Shown piece after piece: positions 10,583 to 22,159 of a stretch of 64,000 nt of DNA. Positions within the stretch are counted from its first letter, which is position 1, and each line of letters opens with the position of its first letter. Made by a program: the position numbers and the translations under genes. This DNA is from Bolinopsis microptera (lineage: Eukaryota > Ctenophora > Tentaculata > Lobata > Bolinopsidae): the NCBI RefSeq assembly GCF_026151205.1, contig NC_087081.1:14178340-14242339 (forward strand), in the 5' to 3' direction. The notes below the pieces were generated by a model. The model made no database searches, had not been told where the DNA came from, and saw only the letters and a program-made list of their open reading frames with translations.

Positions 10583-12369
10583 GTGGAGTATATTTTGATA
10601 CCAATCGGATATACTAAAAATAATCTAGCACAATTGTAACTGCTGTTTACAGAACTCTAAATGCTTAATGAAACTCTTGCAGGTACACCAGTATTCACAC
10701 TCAGACCTGAGTTTAGTCATTTTCCGATACGAGATTGGGGACGGGTTCTATAAACAAACAAAAAACAAATGTGTGCATATAATTTAGATGTAGAGTCAAG
10801 GTTATTATCGGCATTTTGGTTTATGTTACGCGTTGATTTTTTTAGTCATGTTATACAAAATAACATTGGAAAAAGGCCATTCATCTCTCGATGTTTTCAT
10901 TTTGCTGATCGGATGAGCATAGTTTTTATACAAGTTTTGTAAATGTTCAGGTTTAATAGACTAGGCGGGGAAGTTGCTGCAAACATTATAAAAACGGTTT
11001 TTTGCTTAATAATGGACCTTTAAAATACTGAGTTATTGTAAGAGTGTTGACCATACTTTTCGTGACCATTCTGTAGTGAGAAGTGAATCCGGCTTAGTAT
11101 TAAATAATGGTGCCGCTTTTGGGGGAATTGTTTTCTTGAGAGACAAAGGTACTAGATTAGGAAATTTTTCAATTTATGCATTAAATGAGTGCGTTATTTA
11201 CAATGATACTGTGTACTCAGTTACTGTCAATATTTTATGTGAATAAAATCCAGACTTTGGTACTTGCTGGGGGGATAAGTCCTTGTCCAGTAATTGACGA
11301 AACCCGGTGAATACTGCTCGAAGGCCATTTTTCTGTTTTACAAAAAGTGATTCAATATGAGATTTGAGCAAAACCCATACAAGGCTTACAATAATTAAAG
11401 GTGTGACTGCACAAAACTTTGATACATTTGACGAGTGTTCGAGAGGCAGATATTTTTTAAGTTAGTACATGACTCCTATGTATATGGACATTTTTATTTT
11501 CCATGGCAGAGATATGATGGGGACCAGTTTAGTTTATATCTTTATAACTCCTAAAAATCGAGGCTTCTGTTTTTCTCTCAAATTGGTGACACCAGAACAT
11601 TGCCACATCACGATAATTTAAGTTTCTTTGGCGAGAGACGATCATATAATTTGTTTTTCTAAGGTTGAGAGCTAAATAAAACCATTTCTATTATCTACCC
11701 ACTTAACTAAAGCATCGCTAAGAGTAATCTCACCAACTTTTCGTTGGTCATCAAATTGAAATGTTCAGCTTTAAACACATGTCAAAATGTTACATGATAT
11801 AATGACGTCTAGAGTATTTACTGAAACATTATTCATATTAAATATAAAAAATTATATCATGTTTACTAAAAATTTAGAAACAATTTTCAATAGGCTTGGA
11901 AAAGGATTTACAAACTTTTGGTTTAATAAAATGCGATCAACTACACGAGTGATGAAATTTCATATTCACACTAAACCTTATCACTTATATTACTGCCTAA
12001 TGATATAGCATTTTGTTTAATTTCACCTCGCATTGGCATATTGGTATAAATTTGAGGAAGCGATCAAATATATTACTTTAGCAAATTGGGCAAGAGCTAA
12101 TAATAAAACCATTTGTCACTTACCACTCAGGTAAGCTGTAGGCAAAATTCTTGGGATAATATCAACGAAAAGAAAAGAAACGTCGACATTTTCTTTGTAG
12201 GTTTACAACCTACCAGGACGCGCGCCGAGTTGGACTTCGTCGACGGTCCTGTTATGTATATGAACAGATATTTACGAGTATCACCCGTTAACATTTTCTA
12301 TGTTGTATGTAAATCTAAGAATGTGAGTTGTTAACATTGTCATTACTTATATTAATGTGAGTTCATAAT
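10583..12369. other. No gene seen
   Basis: AT-rich DNA with only short chance ORFs. Nothing matches the repeat families of this window. Confidence 0.4.
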
Positions 12370-12606
12370 TTAACCAAAACACATAATCATGGGTATATAG
12401 AGTGAACCGCTGCCAGTGTCTCTCTTTTCCAAACAAAGGAAATGATATTAAATTGAGGAAACGTCGCAAATGCAAATTGATCCGAGAATGAAAATCGGTC
12501 GCTCGCTTTTCCCATTCATTCCGGCCTTACGAATGTAATAGCTCTTGGAAAAGAGAGGACACTGGCAGCGGTTTTCACTCTACCCATGATTATGGGTTTG
12601 GTTAAA
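12370..12606. mobile_element. M1 inverted-repeat element, copy 3
   Basis: Ends TTAACCAAAACACATAATCA and CATGATTATGGGTTTGGTTA are inverted and match M1 copies 1 and 2. Internal blocks for TCTCTCTTTTCC and CGGTCGCTCGCTTTTCCC are present on the left arm. The right arm is shortened. Family A copy 4 follows at once, in the same relative order as M1 copy 1 with family A copy 2. Confidence 0.8.
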
Positions 12607-12619
12607 TATTCATCTATTT

Positions 12620-13610
12620 TTGATTATATTGTCAGGATTAATTTACACAGTCGAAATTCATGAATATCCTTTAAGGAGGTAATTTCAACGATTTCGAAAT
12701 TTAACCTTCAAAAACATTTCTTGTGTTTAGCTAGGTAGGTTATCTGTCGACAAAAAAAAACTGACTATGGCACTTTTTGCTCATTCAGTTGGCATTTAAT
12801 TCATATATAATGCCATTTAAATATCGTGGGAAACGCAGAATTATTCGAATCACTAATGAGCAAAATTCTCACCTTTTCGACGTGCAAACTTTGAGCGGAC
12901 GTTGCGTGCACATACAATAGTGAATCACCGTAACTTTTTGCATGTGGTATATAATATATAGTTTGACAAGCACGCACAGTTTCAGAGATTTCAAAAGAAC
13001 TTGGATCACACGGGACTCCCAATTATCTTTAAAACCTGTGGTTCGAAATGACTGTATCTTTTATACTTTTGAATCTACGGACACTTAAATGTAGGCTACA
13101 ATTGACTGCCAAAGCGTCTATACATATATACATCTATCTATCTATCTATATACTTCACGACAATCTGTTGTAAAACAGCAAACAGGGGTTCCAGAAAACC
13201 CACTTCCCGATACTCCTGAAATATGAAACTTTTTTTACAGTCGATTTGGACAAGGTCTAGACGCCCTGCAAAGTTTCAGATCTCTAACTCAATTTTAACA
13301 TGGTTTTTAAGGCACCTGAATATGGCGATTTTGGGTTTTTTTACCTAATTTCGTATAACATGCTGGCGATGGCGCGTATTTTGCGCAAATTTCTTAAAAA
13401 CTTCCACATAACTATTTCCTATTCCTGTCATCTTTAACATTGAATTAGAATGTTTTGAACTTAAATATACCTGCTGAACTACTTTCGATGAGTCTTAATG
13501 CCTGGAAAACAATAAAGGGGATATAATAGTATAGGGGGTAAATAGTTATGTGAATAAGGGCAACGGTTATGCTTGCCAGCATTGTGACAATAACATTACT
13601 TAATATAATT
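12620..13610 (+). repeat. Dispersed repeat family A, copy 4
   Basis: The most complete plus-strand copy. It runs from TGATTATATTGTCAGG through TTGAGCGGACGTTGCGTG, AAGCGTCTATAC and GGCGATTTTGGG to the terminus ATGCTTGCCAGCAT. A short ATCT array lies near 13131. Non-coding. Confidence 0.7.
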
Positions 13611-13744
13611 TAATAAAGCAAAATAATGGCAACACTGCACGGCAATGCCAATAACTTTAACACAATTTTCTGCGAAAGCCGTAAAACTAAAAGATATAAG
13701 ATCCAATCGCAACTTTTTTTGCTGGGTCGAATACTTTTGTAGCT

Positions 13745-14938
13745 CCCAGAAAACCTTACCGCCTGCTGGGCTTGCTAGAGGTGATAGATTTTCAACAGCA
13801 CGTTTGGCGTCGCGCGTCACATCAAGTTTACCTTTCGCACGCTGCATTGAGCCTAGTAGTCATGACAACGACATTACTTCGCAAAGTTTAAAAGCTGTGA
13901 TATTTTATTTAGCCCAAAATCAAACTTTTTGGTTTAATTCAAAATCTAAGTTGTCCCAAATTGTGCTCCTGGGGAGCCAACTTTAAATTTACGAGACCGA
14001 CATTTTGTTGAAAACCGGAAGGTTCTATTTATTTTACTTTTGGAGATATACCCCAGCCGGTAGGGTTTCCTGTAGTAGAGGCTCTTACGGGCAAAAAGAC
14101 GTGTTTTCTGCTACGAGTTTACAGACCTAACCGCTAATTGGACACAATAGTATGATGTCTAAGAATCGATAATATGTTAAGAAGTATAAATTTGGCCTTA
14201 TTAGTCACGTGCTATACCAATGCGCGTTTTAAACTTTGACAGTCTATTACTCTAAGGCAAATAAAGTAATTATATTCATATTTTGTCAGCAATAAGATTA
14301 CATTGTTTTCTATTTGGTGTGAAAATATGAGCTAAAACGGACATAATCACGCTGAGTTATAGCTGTTTGAAATTTATGATGAACGCGCGGATGCCAATTG
14401 ATAACAACTAAATACTTTTGCGCGTAGTGCGCGTCGAAAATTTGGCAAAAACGCTTGCGGAGTGACAATATTCAAACTTCGATAAAGTATATGAAGTGGG
14501 TACTTCTCGGAAAGGAAAAATTTAGGCAAACACGATGTGACTATTTTTGGGTTGATTTAATACAACTGCAAAAAATTATTCAAACTTCAAGCAAAAAAGT
14601 CAAAATTTTTACCACTTTTTTGGATTTTTACCCCCAAAAAATAGAGGGATTTTTTCAAATTTTTAAACCATCTTATGCGGCTGTGTTTTAGCTATCTCCA
14701 TGCAAGTTTTGCCGACATGCCAACAAAATTAACTTGTTCAAAATATCAAAAAACATGGTTTTTTAGCCTATTTTTTGCCCAAAAATCGGTTTTTTGCGAT
14801 GTTACCCCCAAAAAGTCAGTCCAATCATCTTAAAACCACTTTTAATCGATTCTACGGTCAAAAATACGTCTAGTAAGGTGTATCTGGGGTCCCTAGCGTA
14901 TCGAGCAGACAATGCCCGTAAGAGCCTCTACTACTGGG
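13745..14938. mobile_element. M2 inverted-repeat element, copy A (interrupted)
   Basis: The left tip CCCAGAAAACCTTACCGCC is inverted relative to the right tip CCGGTAGGGTTTCCTGGG. Apart from an 861-bp insertion five bases from its right tip, this copy is nearly identical to 15291-15631. The interior, with GCGTCGCGCGTCACATC, has no transposase-like ORF; a 113-codon frame crosses the left part but runs through the TIR and is not a gene. Confidence 0.8.
14073..14933. mobile_element. 861-bp inverted-repeat element nested in M2, target duplication CTG
   Basis: Termini TAGTAGAGGCTCTTACGGGC and its exact inverse flank the element. CTG at 14070-14072 is repeated at 14934-14936. Removing the element and one CTG restores the M2 tip TTTCCTGGG seen at 15622-15631 and 5328-5336. 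A 3-bp duplication is seen in EnSpm/CACTA, PIF/Harbinger and Zator groups, but the tips match none of their consensus ends. There is no transposase; the interior is AT-rich with long A and T runs. Confidence 0.75.
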
Positions 14939-15189
14939 CCGAACCTACGCGCGTTTAAAATAATTTGCGCTTTCATTTTAAAACGTTCATTTTGACAAAC
15001 CATAACTCTCCACCAATCAAGTCAAATTTCAATTTTAAAATATCAAAAGAAAGTAGAGAATTTCGCCAACATGAAAGGGGACTCCTGATCCTGGATGGGC
15101 AGGTAAAAACGCGATCTTCAGCCTCAAAATCTACTTTTAAAACTTCATACATTTTCCGCCGAAATTATAATTCTTATATCGCAAAACAT

Positions 15190-15240
15190 CCCCCTACCTC
15201 CCTGCACCTCCCCCCCCCTTCTCACCCCCCCCCCCCCTTC
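15190..15240 (-). other. C-rich/G-rich strand-asymmetric tract, possible G-quadruplex
   Basis: The plus strand is almost pure pyrimidine, with C runs of 5, 3, 8-9 and 13-14. The minus strand therefore has four or more G runs with short loops, a classical G-quadruplex pattern. The tract continues into CTTTCTTCTGCAG, which looks like a 3' splice site, but I see no coding exon after it. Confidence 0.6.
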
Positions 15241-15290
15241 CTGCTGCTTTCTTCTGCAGCTGAACTATAAACTCTCAGCTCTATCACACA

Positions 15291-15631
15291 CCCAGAAAAC
15301 CTTACCGCCTGCTGGGCTTGCTAGAGGTGATAGATTTTCAACAGCACGTTTGGCGTCGCGCGTCACATCAAGTTTACCTTTCGCACGCTGCATTGAGCCT
15401 AGTAGTCATGACAACGACATTACTTCGCAAAGTTTAAAAGCTGTGATATTTTATTTAGCCCAAAATCAAACTTTTTGGTTTAATTCAAAATCTAAGTTGT
15501 CCCAAATTGTGCTCCTGGGGAGCCAACTTTAAATTTACGACGCGAGACGGACATTTTGTTGAAAACCGGAAGGTTCTATCTATTTTACTTTTAGTTTTGG
15601 AGATATACCCCAGCCGGTAGGGTTTCCTGGG
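15291..15631. mobile_element. M2 inverted-repeat element, copy B (uninterrupted)
   Basis: A 341-bp copy nearly identical to copy A without the nested element. The near identity of the two copies indicates recent amplification or conversion. Inverted tips as in copy A. No target duplication is obvious. Confidence 0.8.
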
Positions 15632-16008
15632 TAGTCATAACAATGCATAACAATTTAACTTGGTCCAAATAAAAAAGCTTTGTTCACGTTCTTAGTCCTG
15701 ACACAAAAGTCATGGATCGGGGAAAAAAATGTATATTACAATAAATATAATAAGTATTCTGAAAAAAACATACAATGAATATCAATAATTACTGAATCGC
15801 AGTCTCTTTCTTTTATTTTTTATTGAAACATTGAAAGTTGCCTAAAATATTAAAATGTTAAATATCAAAAGTTTAATTATAGGTTATAAATTTATAGATT
15901 CGTCCGGGTTTTTAAGTTGTTATTTTTTCTATCACATCCCGATAAAACACCATGTTAATATATTGTTTTGTACCGTAGAACCATTCCAGTCCACAACAAC
16001 AAACAAGT

Positions 16009-16139
16009 TTAGATTCTCATATCAACAGCAAACAGGAGAACGACGAGGAAAATTAAGCTGACTTTCAGGGCTGCTGCATCAGAGTAGTTCTGGTTGTCTC
16101 CCTGTTCACTTTCATTTTCTTCTTCACTTGTATCTTCTT
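16009..16139 (-). CDS. Candidate terminal exon: acidic linker plus C-terminal hydrophobic tail
   Basis: On the minus strand an AG acceptor after a pyrimidine-rich stretch (at 16141-16140) opens an exon with two leading bases and 42 codons, ending at TAA (16011-16009). It reads EEDTSEEENESEQGD, then NYSDAAALKV, then SLIFLVVLLFAVDMRI and stop. A small-residue cluster followed by about 16 hydrophobic residues at the very C terminus fits a GPI-attachment signal, or a single-pass membrane tail. AATAAA signals on the same strand lie at about 15817-15812 and 15824-15819. Upstream exons would lie at higher coordinates; I could not identify them. Host origin is inferred from codon quality and splice context. 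Confidence 0.5.
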
Positions 16140-18690
16140 CTGAAGGGGAAATTTAATTTAGTAAAAGATACCTTCATTCTGGAAAGATATCGGCATGATC
16201 TATTTTATATGGCTTTGACTAATTATTGCAAGACCACGAAAAGACACAAATCTCATATTCATATTTAGGAACTATAAACAAGTAATTACAAATACAACTA
16301 TTCGATTATCCTAGTTCGCTTGACTCCCGTACGTTAAACTGTTCATTTGTCTTTCGATGTTAACAAATTTAATTAAATGGGTAAGATAAAATCGAGTGCA
16401 ACCGTCAAAATACTGGCACTGAAAAATTATTCATCATCCTGATGGACGATTCTTCTATTCATAGGTGGAGCCTGATATAATAAAGTTTTTAGGACACAGT
16501 AGAAAATAGGTATCAGATTCAGAGTGTGCGACAAAGTTGACCAAATCTTGCCTTATAACCGTCGAACTCGAATCCCTGCTCTTTAACCAATGATGTTTTA
16601 TGATTGTTAAATTGATCTAATTAGTAACCAGAACCTACTACATTTCAGAATAAGGAATACTATACAGTTAACTATAGGCAGCTACTACCTGGGGACCTCA
16701 GGCTATCATTTTCATAAACGAATAGAGATTAGGCGGAATGACAGGCTGAGCGCGGCCCAGTAAAGGCAGCTATAGTTAACAGATTCAAAAAAATGCAAAC
16801 TTGTAGTTGTAACATTATAGTGCATAACAACAATAAAGTTTCTGTGTTGAGAACTTCTGAACATGCTTGGTTAATATTTTTGTATATGTACAAATAATCT
16901 CAACTTCAAATGAACATGTCCATTAATAAAAATAGAAAGTCCTGGCTACCTGGCAGTTTTTCACGAAACTACCGAAAATCCCCCCTCCACCCTTCGATGA
17001 ACATCATAACTTATTTTGTATATCTACTCGACTGAAAAATTGTCTTTGGCGAGTATGATCCGTGTTTCCAGTGTCAGATGTAACGATGTCATTATGTCAT
17101 AGTATTATGTTGCAATCTGTAAATTATATAATTAATAATAACCAAGAAACACGTTCTAGCATTGTACAGGAACTGAATGATTGAACTTTCTAAACTAAAT
17201 TCACTGGATCCTATGATAAGTTTAATTTTGTTTTAACAGTAGGATGTAACAAGTTATCTTAGATATAATAATAAAGTTAAAACAGCAGAGCATCATTTAT
17301 GGGCAGTTATAAATACCCACCAAGTCTTAAGAAACCGCATCAGAACATCTAGATTAATCCATGATAACTGTCGTAGTAATTTAAGCAATGTGTTTTACTC
17401 ATTATCATTTTTTATTTATGGTTCTGAGATAAAATTTGACATTTGATTTTTACGATTCTATGTAGTATAACAGATCAAGTCTGTTACGATCCTATTTACG
17501 ACTAGCCAGGTGTGGCTAGGGTGAAGGCGATATAAATATCCTGGTCCACGAGACAATAATTGAACTATTTCACAGCCTACAAGCTACGGGACAGGTCACG
17601 TGGTGTGCTTTCATCATGACAAAAGGAGAGAAGGAACTCATAAAGTGGAAAATAGAGTGTACTGTGTAGAGACGATAAATTATATATAGGCCTTATCAGG
17701 AACATTGATGCTGAAAGTCCTTCTGGTAACAACTGTCGAGAAATGACCAGAGCAATCACAGGAATTACTATCTCATGTTCGAGAAAACGAATATCAACCA
17801 GATGAAGGAGACAATTCACCGAGCTGAGGCAGAAAGGAACACGTGATATCGATTGTCGAGGGAGGAGCTCATTGGAGAGAAAACAGGAGTGATAATTATG
17901 GGCCTAACCGAAAGACATGGATGATTTAAGACCTTCAGTCACCAGGGTTAACGCTAAAAATACGCCTCATCAACAAACTATAATGAAGCACAATGCACAT
18001 GCTTTTATACTGTGTAAACTCTGCAAAATAAATCTTGAACCAAAACAGTTTTGAGTTTGTTTGGTAAAATACCTAATTACTGCTTATTTTCAAGATATTT
18101 TATAAAAACATCAGTTTTCAATTGATAATTGTTTCAACCTTTAGTAACTGAAAATGGCTTGTCTCCATCATGTCTACTACAAAATTGAAAATATACAAGA
18201 TTTATAAATTATACTTATAGTTTGCTATTTTGTAATCCGCTATCGCCAATATGATTATAACTCTGCCTTCATTGAAAGAGTGTGATTCTATCTCATTCGG
18301 AGAACAGTAATTGATAAAATTATGACCACCTTATTAAGTTATAAATAACAATATGCTAACTATCCTATATCCCATATCCTATATATGTGTTATATTAGGT
18401 AGGTTATGGAACTGCTGGAGCAACGAGTGCCGAAGGCACGAGTTCCGACAGCTGTTCCACAACTTACTTATGGTACAGCACATCAAGATAGATAAGGCTA
18501 CAATTTGCGACCAAAAAAACCAAATTTGGACTTAATTAACAATTTTAAAAACACGTTTTTATATTTTCTTCCGTAACGCTGACCAATCAGAGACGATCCA
18601 CATGGCCTATAGCATGATCAGTCTTGCGTGTCACGTGAAAGATTTCCTCTATTTCATTGGATGCTTACTTGTGGGCACGTGTAAAACCGG
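16140..18690. other. Mostly unassigned DNA
   Basis: I could not find the upstream exons of the 16009-16139 gene. A TATAAATA at about 17531 precedes an ATG near 17619 (MTKGEKELIKW...), which loosely recalls the N-terminal region of pogo-type transposases but stops after 17 codons. A hairpin CTAGCCA/TGGCTAG lies near 17502-17519, and GTGCC/GGCAC near 18427-18439. Confidence 0.35.
16665..16782. mobile_element. Short foldback element (about 118 bp)
   Basis: CAGTTAACTATAG at the left and CTATAGTTAACAG at the right are inverted, and similarity continues inward around GGCAGCT. The size suggests a MITE. There is only one copy, so this is tentative. Confidence 0.35.
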
Positions 18691-18696
18691 TTTTTA

Positions 18697-18743
18697 GTTA
18701 CTCAATAAGTTGTTTGTATACTCCAAACAACTTATTGAGTAAC
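18697..18743. repeat. Perfect 20-bp hairpin
   Basis: Left arm GTTACTCAATAAGTTGTTTG (18697-18716), 7-nt spacer TATACTC, and an exactly complementary right arm (18724-18743). It could be the centre of a foldback element or a structured RNA. No transcript evidence is visible. Confidence 0.8.
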
Positions 18744-18780
18744 GTATTTTTTGGCAGATCTTTAAATTGAGTTTAGAGGT

Positions 18781-19023
18781 GAGATTGAGAGGATGAGCGT
18801 GCAAGGACCCGGTCCGATTATATGGTTAATGTCAGTCTGCGACCCAAGACATTTATACTGGACCTCCAGGAATCATTATTTCAATAAAGCACCGCTATAA
18901 TCTAATTTGATAATTGGAGAAGCAAGAAATAGACAAACCAACTCGGTCTTAACCTCAATGATTAGTTTGTGCAACTAACTATTGAGAGGAGATTGAGAGG
19001 ATGAGCGTGCAAGGACCCGGTCC
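18781..19023 (+). repeat. R-B core segment between 35-bp direct repeats
   Basis: 18781-18815 and 18989-19023 are identical (GAGATTGAGAGGATGAGCGT and 15 more bases). Between them, 18822-18977 is a copy of the R-B segment found at 22558-22715 and 30417-30564 (start ATGGTTAATGTCAGTCTGCG, end TTAGTTTGTGCAA). The long flanking repeats are longer than an ordinary transposon duplication. Confidence 0.75.
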
Positions 19024-19633
19024 TATTTGATCTTTTTGTGCCAGGAATTTTCATTTATTTTGATGTCTCATCACTTATGTCTCGTGACTGCGCTCCTGTG
19101 TATGGTCCTCTTAATTATGTCAGTTTCCGTTACACCTGCATCAAACAGTGTGTTGATGGTTCTTGTTCTTAAGGAATGATTAGTCGCCTTAATTATTAGG
19201 AGTGAAAAAAGCGCTTTATTTAAATCCGCTTTACCAGGTAGTTTTGATAAATAAAACTTGAATATATTAGTTTATGAAAGTAGTTCCTTTCCGATCTACT
19301 TTAAAACGTTTAAAATGATACTTCATACTTGACCCGTGCTGTTCTCTAGAACTATAAGGATGTGAATCTAATCTCACATAAATATTCAGAAAAACCGGTT
19401 TTACTCTGAGACGCTTGTGAATGGCCATTGCAGCAGAGTACGCTGTGTCACGGGGGCATGTCTCGTGACTACGTCACTCGACTACCACGTGCTTGTGCCG
19501 TACCATAATGTTAAATAACACACTTGAAATTTAGACAGAAAACACGTAATCACGAGCTTACGAGAAGATCAGCAAGGTGGTTTATTTATAAATTAAAGTT
19601 ATTGTTACTTTGTTAAACCAATGCTTGTTTTTA
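19024..19633. other. No gene seen
   Basis: Unassigned DNA upstream of the polyadenylation end of the minus-strand gene at 19634. It contains several CACGTG E-box cores near 19490 but no clear coding segment. Confidence 0.4.
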
Positions 19634-20086
19634 TTAGTCACCTGGTAATTGTGATTGTGTTCCGTAGTAATCAGATGCTGTGTCGGAGGAAAGGAACACT
19701 ATCTTTGCTACCTCCGTGTTCCAGATCCTGCTCCAACTTTTCCAACTACACGTTGATTGAGAGAGCACTGTGTTGAGCACCTCCACCTCGTTACAGTGTA
19801 TCACTACTCTGACACCTGTAGTTTTGGTTAGAGTGATGCGCCACACCTTGTTAGTAGCAGAGGGGGGATTAACAGGGAAGTCAGGTCCCGGATGTGCAGG
19901 AGGCGAGCCCGTATTGTGGAGTAGAGGTGAAGAAGAGCTGGACATCTCCTGCATACTCATCCTCAGCAGAGTAGAATTCCACATTCACCTGATCGTCACT
20001 CCCCAACACACTATCAGTCCTAATTTCTAAAGGTGTCGACTCAAGATCCCACTCTATTTGCACGTCACGTTTGACTGGAAACTCAC
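19634..20086 (-). pseudogene. Terminal exon of a conserved uncharacterised animal protein, one frameshift
   Basis: The minus strand reads EFPVKRDVQIEW, LGSDDQVNVEFYSAEDE, VQLFFTSTPQYGLASCTSG, then in a second frame PDFPVNPPSATNKVWRITL, VVIHCNEVEVLNTVL and SDTASDYY, ending at TAA 19636. The two frames join by one base near 19893. The pattern KVWRITLT...VVIHCN(D/E)VEVLN...DTASDYY recurs, as I recall it, in uncharacterised secreted-type proteins of cnidarians and tunicates; I cannot name the domain. An AG acceptor is at 20088-20087, and AATAAA overlaps the stop (19635-19630). The frameshift means a pseudogene, a programmed oddity or an assembly error. Confidence 0.55.
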
Positions 20087-20970
20087 CTGTTAATTGTATG
20101 TTTAACTTGACTATAAAGGAATTGTAAGAATGTCGCCCATAGTTTATTCTCAGAATTTAAGGGCCCGACCATATATACTATGACTGTTGTCACCATGACT
20201 GTTGTCATGGTGCGGTCAGATGTAATGACCATAGGTACGTAGTGTGTTATTTATAGGGCGTGCCAAGGATACGTGACAACTCCTCAGGCACGTCGCGCGT
20301 GGCTTTTCAAAAGCCGTGCCTAGCCAAAAATCCGTGCCTGACGTGACTGCAGGCACACTGCACAGTCTATTCAGTACTCGTGCCAACTGTCATGGATAAC
20401 GTGACGTCACGATTACCTAATAAGGTCTATATTTTGCGTGATATGGATATTGGCAGCGCAGAGTGCAAAGATAGTACTATAGTACAGCTACAGATCGTCT
20501 GAAAAATCGATCTACGGACACAAAAAGCTTCCAAAGGATTTATGACGTTATTAGGCTGACTAACTGTTCCAAAATTTTCCACATGTCTTATAATTTTCCA
20601 CATGTCTTATAATTGCTACTTTTACCACTTTTTACCACCTTTCTTGTTTGTCAAATATCTTCAGCTATGAACATCGTAGAAGGTTACAAATTAATCGAGG
20701 GTGTTTATCTTATCGACGAGAAGAACTTTTGTCCGAAAAATGTTCACGTCAGACAATCAGATAATTTTATAATTACTAATTAGCTAATTATCTAATTAAC
20801 AAAAATTATAAAAATGTTTACGTATTGGCTCGAGAATATTTCAAAAATTGTTCACTTAGACATTTTTTGAGACTTGACAAAATTTTGAAAATTTTAAAAT
20901 GTAATTTTTTATAAGTTTTTTCGAAGCTCAGACCATTACATGGTTTGGTTGCCGAACCGCATCATACCAA
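20087..20970. other. No gene seen; small direct repeats
   Basis: Contains TGACTGTTGTCACCATGACT-type repeats near 20180-20215 and two tandem copies of AATTTTCCACATGTCTTAT near 20573-20612. No exon was recognised. Confidence 0.4.
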
Positions 20971-20973
20971 ATT

Positions 20974-21047
20974 GGTCCCCATTGGGAATCAAACCCCAGT
21001 CGTCCGCGTGAGAAGCAAATGTATTAAAACCACTAAACCACCCGGCC
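20974..21047 (-). ncRNA. tRNA-like sequence, probable SINE head
   Basis: On the minus strand, 74 nt start GGCCGGGTGGTTTAGTGG and end ATTCCCAATGGGGACC. Box A (TGGTTTAGTGG, 21041-21031) and box B (GGTTTGATTCC, 20995-20985) have tRNA spacing, and a TTCTCAC anticodon-like loop lies between. The acceptor arms do not pair and the T stem has a mismatch, so it is not a working tRNA. A tRNA-derived SINE with an internal Pol III promoter fits best. The 3' body continues towards lower coordinates; no clear tail. Confidence 0.5.
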
Positions 21048-22159
21048 GACGTGACAGCACTCACTTTTTACTATTCTATCCCAATTGTCAAAGTATTTTT
21101 ACTTGATAAACAGGAATTAAACATTAAACAGGAATTAAACAGGAATTAAACATGAAATGAACAAAGAGAACACTAACGAACTCGTCTTGGATATCTCAAT
21201 CATTAGAGTTTAGCTAGAGCTCACTTTCTTTTCAGGAAAACTGTAATTTGAAAGGCCAATTATTAAATTAAATCACTTTGCACTATAATTTGACTTGATC
21301 CAATTATTTCGAATAAGTAATAACTAAAATATGCGATATTGAACTATGATTCGAAAAAAAATTGAAATAATTTAATTAAATTTGATGTACACGCCGATAA
21401 AGTTATGACAGTAAGTCGTTTTCATAAAAAGTGGGGAAATTTGGTTTTCATGAATACCAACTAGTAATTACTAATTTTGATACATCCCCAGTTGTGAGGT
21501 GAGGATGGTAGGAGGTTTCATTTTTATTATAATCGAAAAATTGGTTGCTACTTGGATAATAAGCAAATTAATCAATTAGCTTATTATTCAATCAGTGGTT
21601 GTACTTTTATAGCAATTGCTTAGTAATCGATTAGTAAGTCTTATCAGAAAAAGTATTTAAATAATAAATCAATTGTTAACTGAAACGTTTGGGACTTGGG
21701 TGGTAACGTTTAGCCTCCCGTGTCCATAATTATAATATGACTAGTAAAGATTTTACCATATAAAATGTTACCTTTGACTGATGACCACAGTAGGATCGTC
21801 AAAATGATGATCGTTATCGTCATGACGTTTTACCACTCACTTACAACTTGATAAAAATGAAACAACTAATATTTTATCATTATTTATAATTCATAATGTA
21901 CTTATTATTTTATACACTAGTATAAGAATAATAAAAAGTTATGTTTAATCATTTATATCAGGGAAATCTTAACATATTTCTGGAAATTTTAGTATATTTT
22001 AAGTCGATTCTCCCGTTCAATTTCGGGTCTAAGATCGTCAAACTAGTGCAGAATCAAGCAAGTTAAGTAGTTTTTATATGTATTAAATTGAATGTGCTTT
22101 TTATAAAAAGTAAATATACTTAAAATGTGTGCATATTTTAATATTTCATCCCTAGCTTA
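21048..22159. other. No gene seen
   Basis: AT-rich DNA with a short repeat of AACAGGAATTAA near 21110-21150. No coding or RNA feature was recognised. Confidence 0.4.

Noticed and set aside
13645-13986. 113-codon plus-strand ORF (and its 60-codon partner at 15350)
   Set aside because: Runs through the M2 terminal repeat and is present only because M2 is duplicated; no domain.
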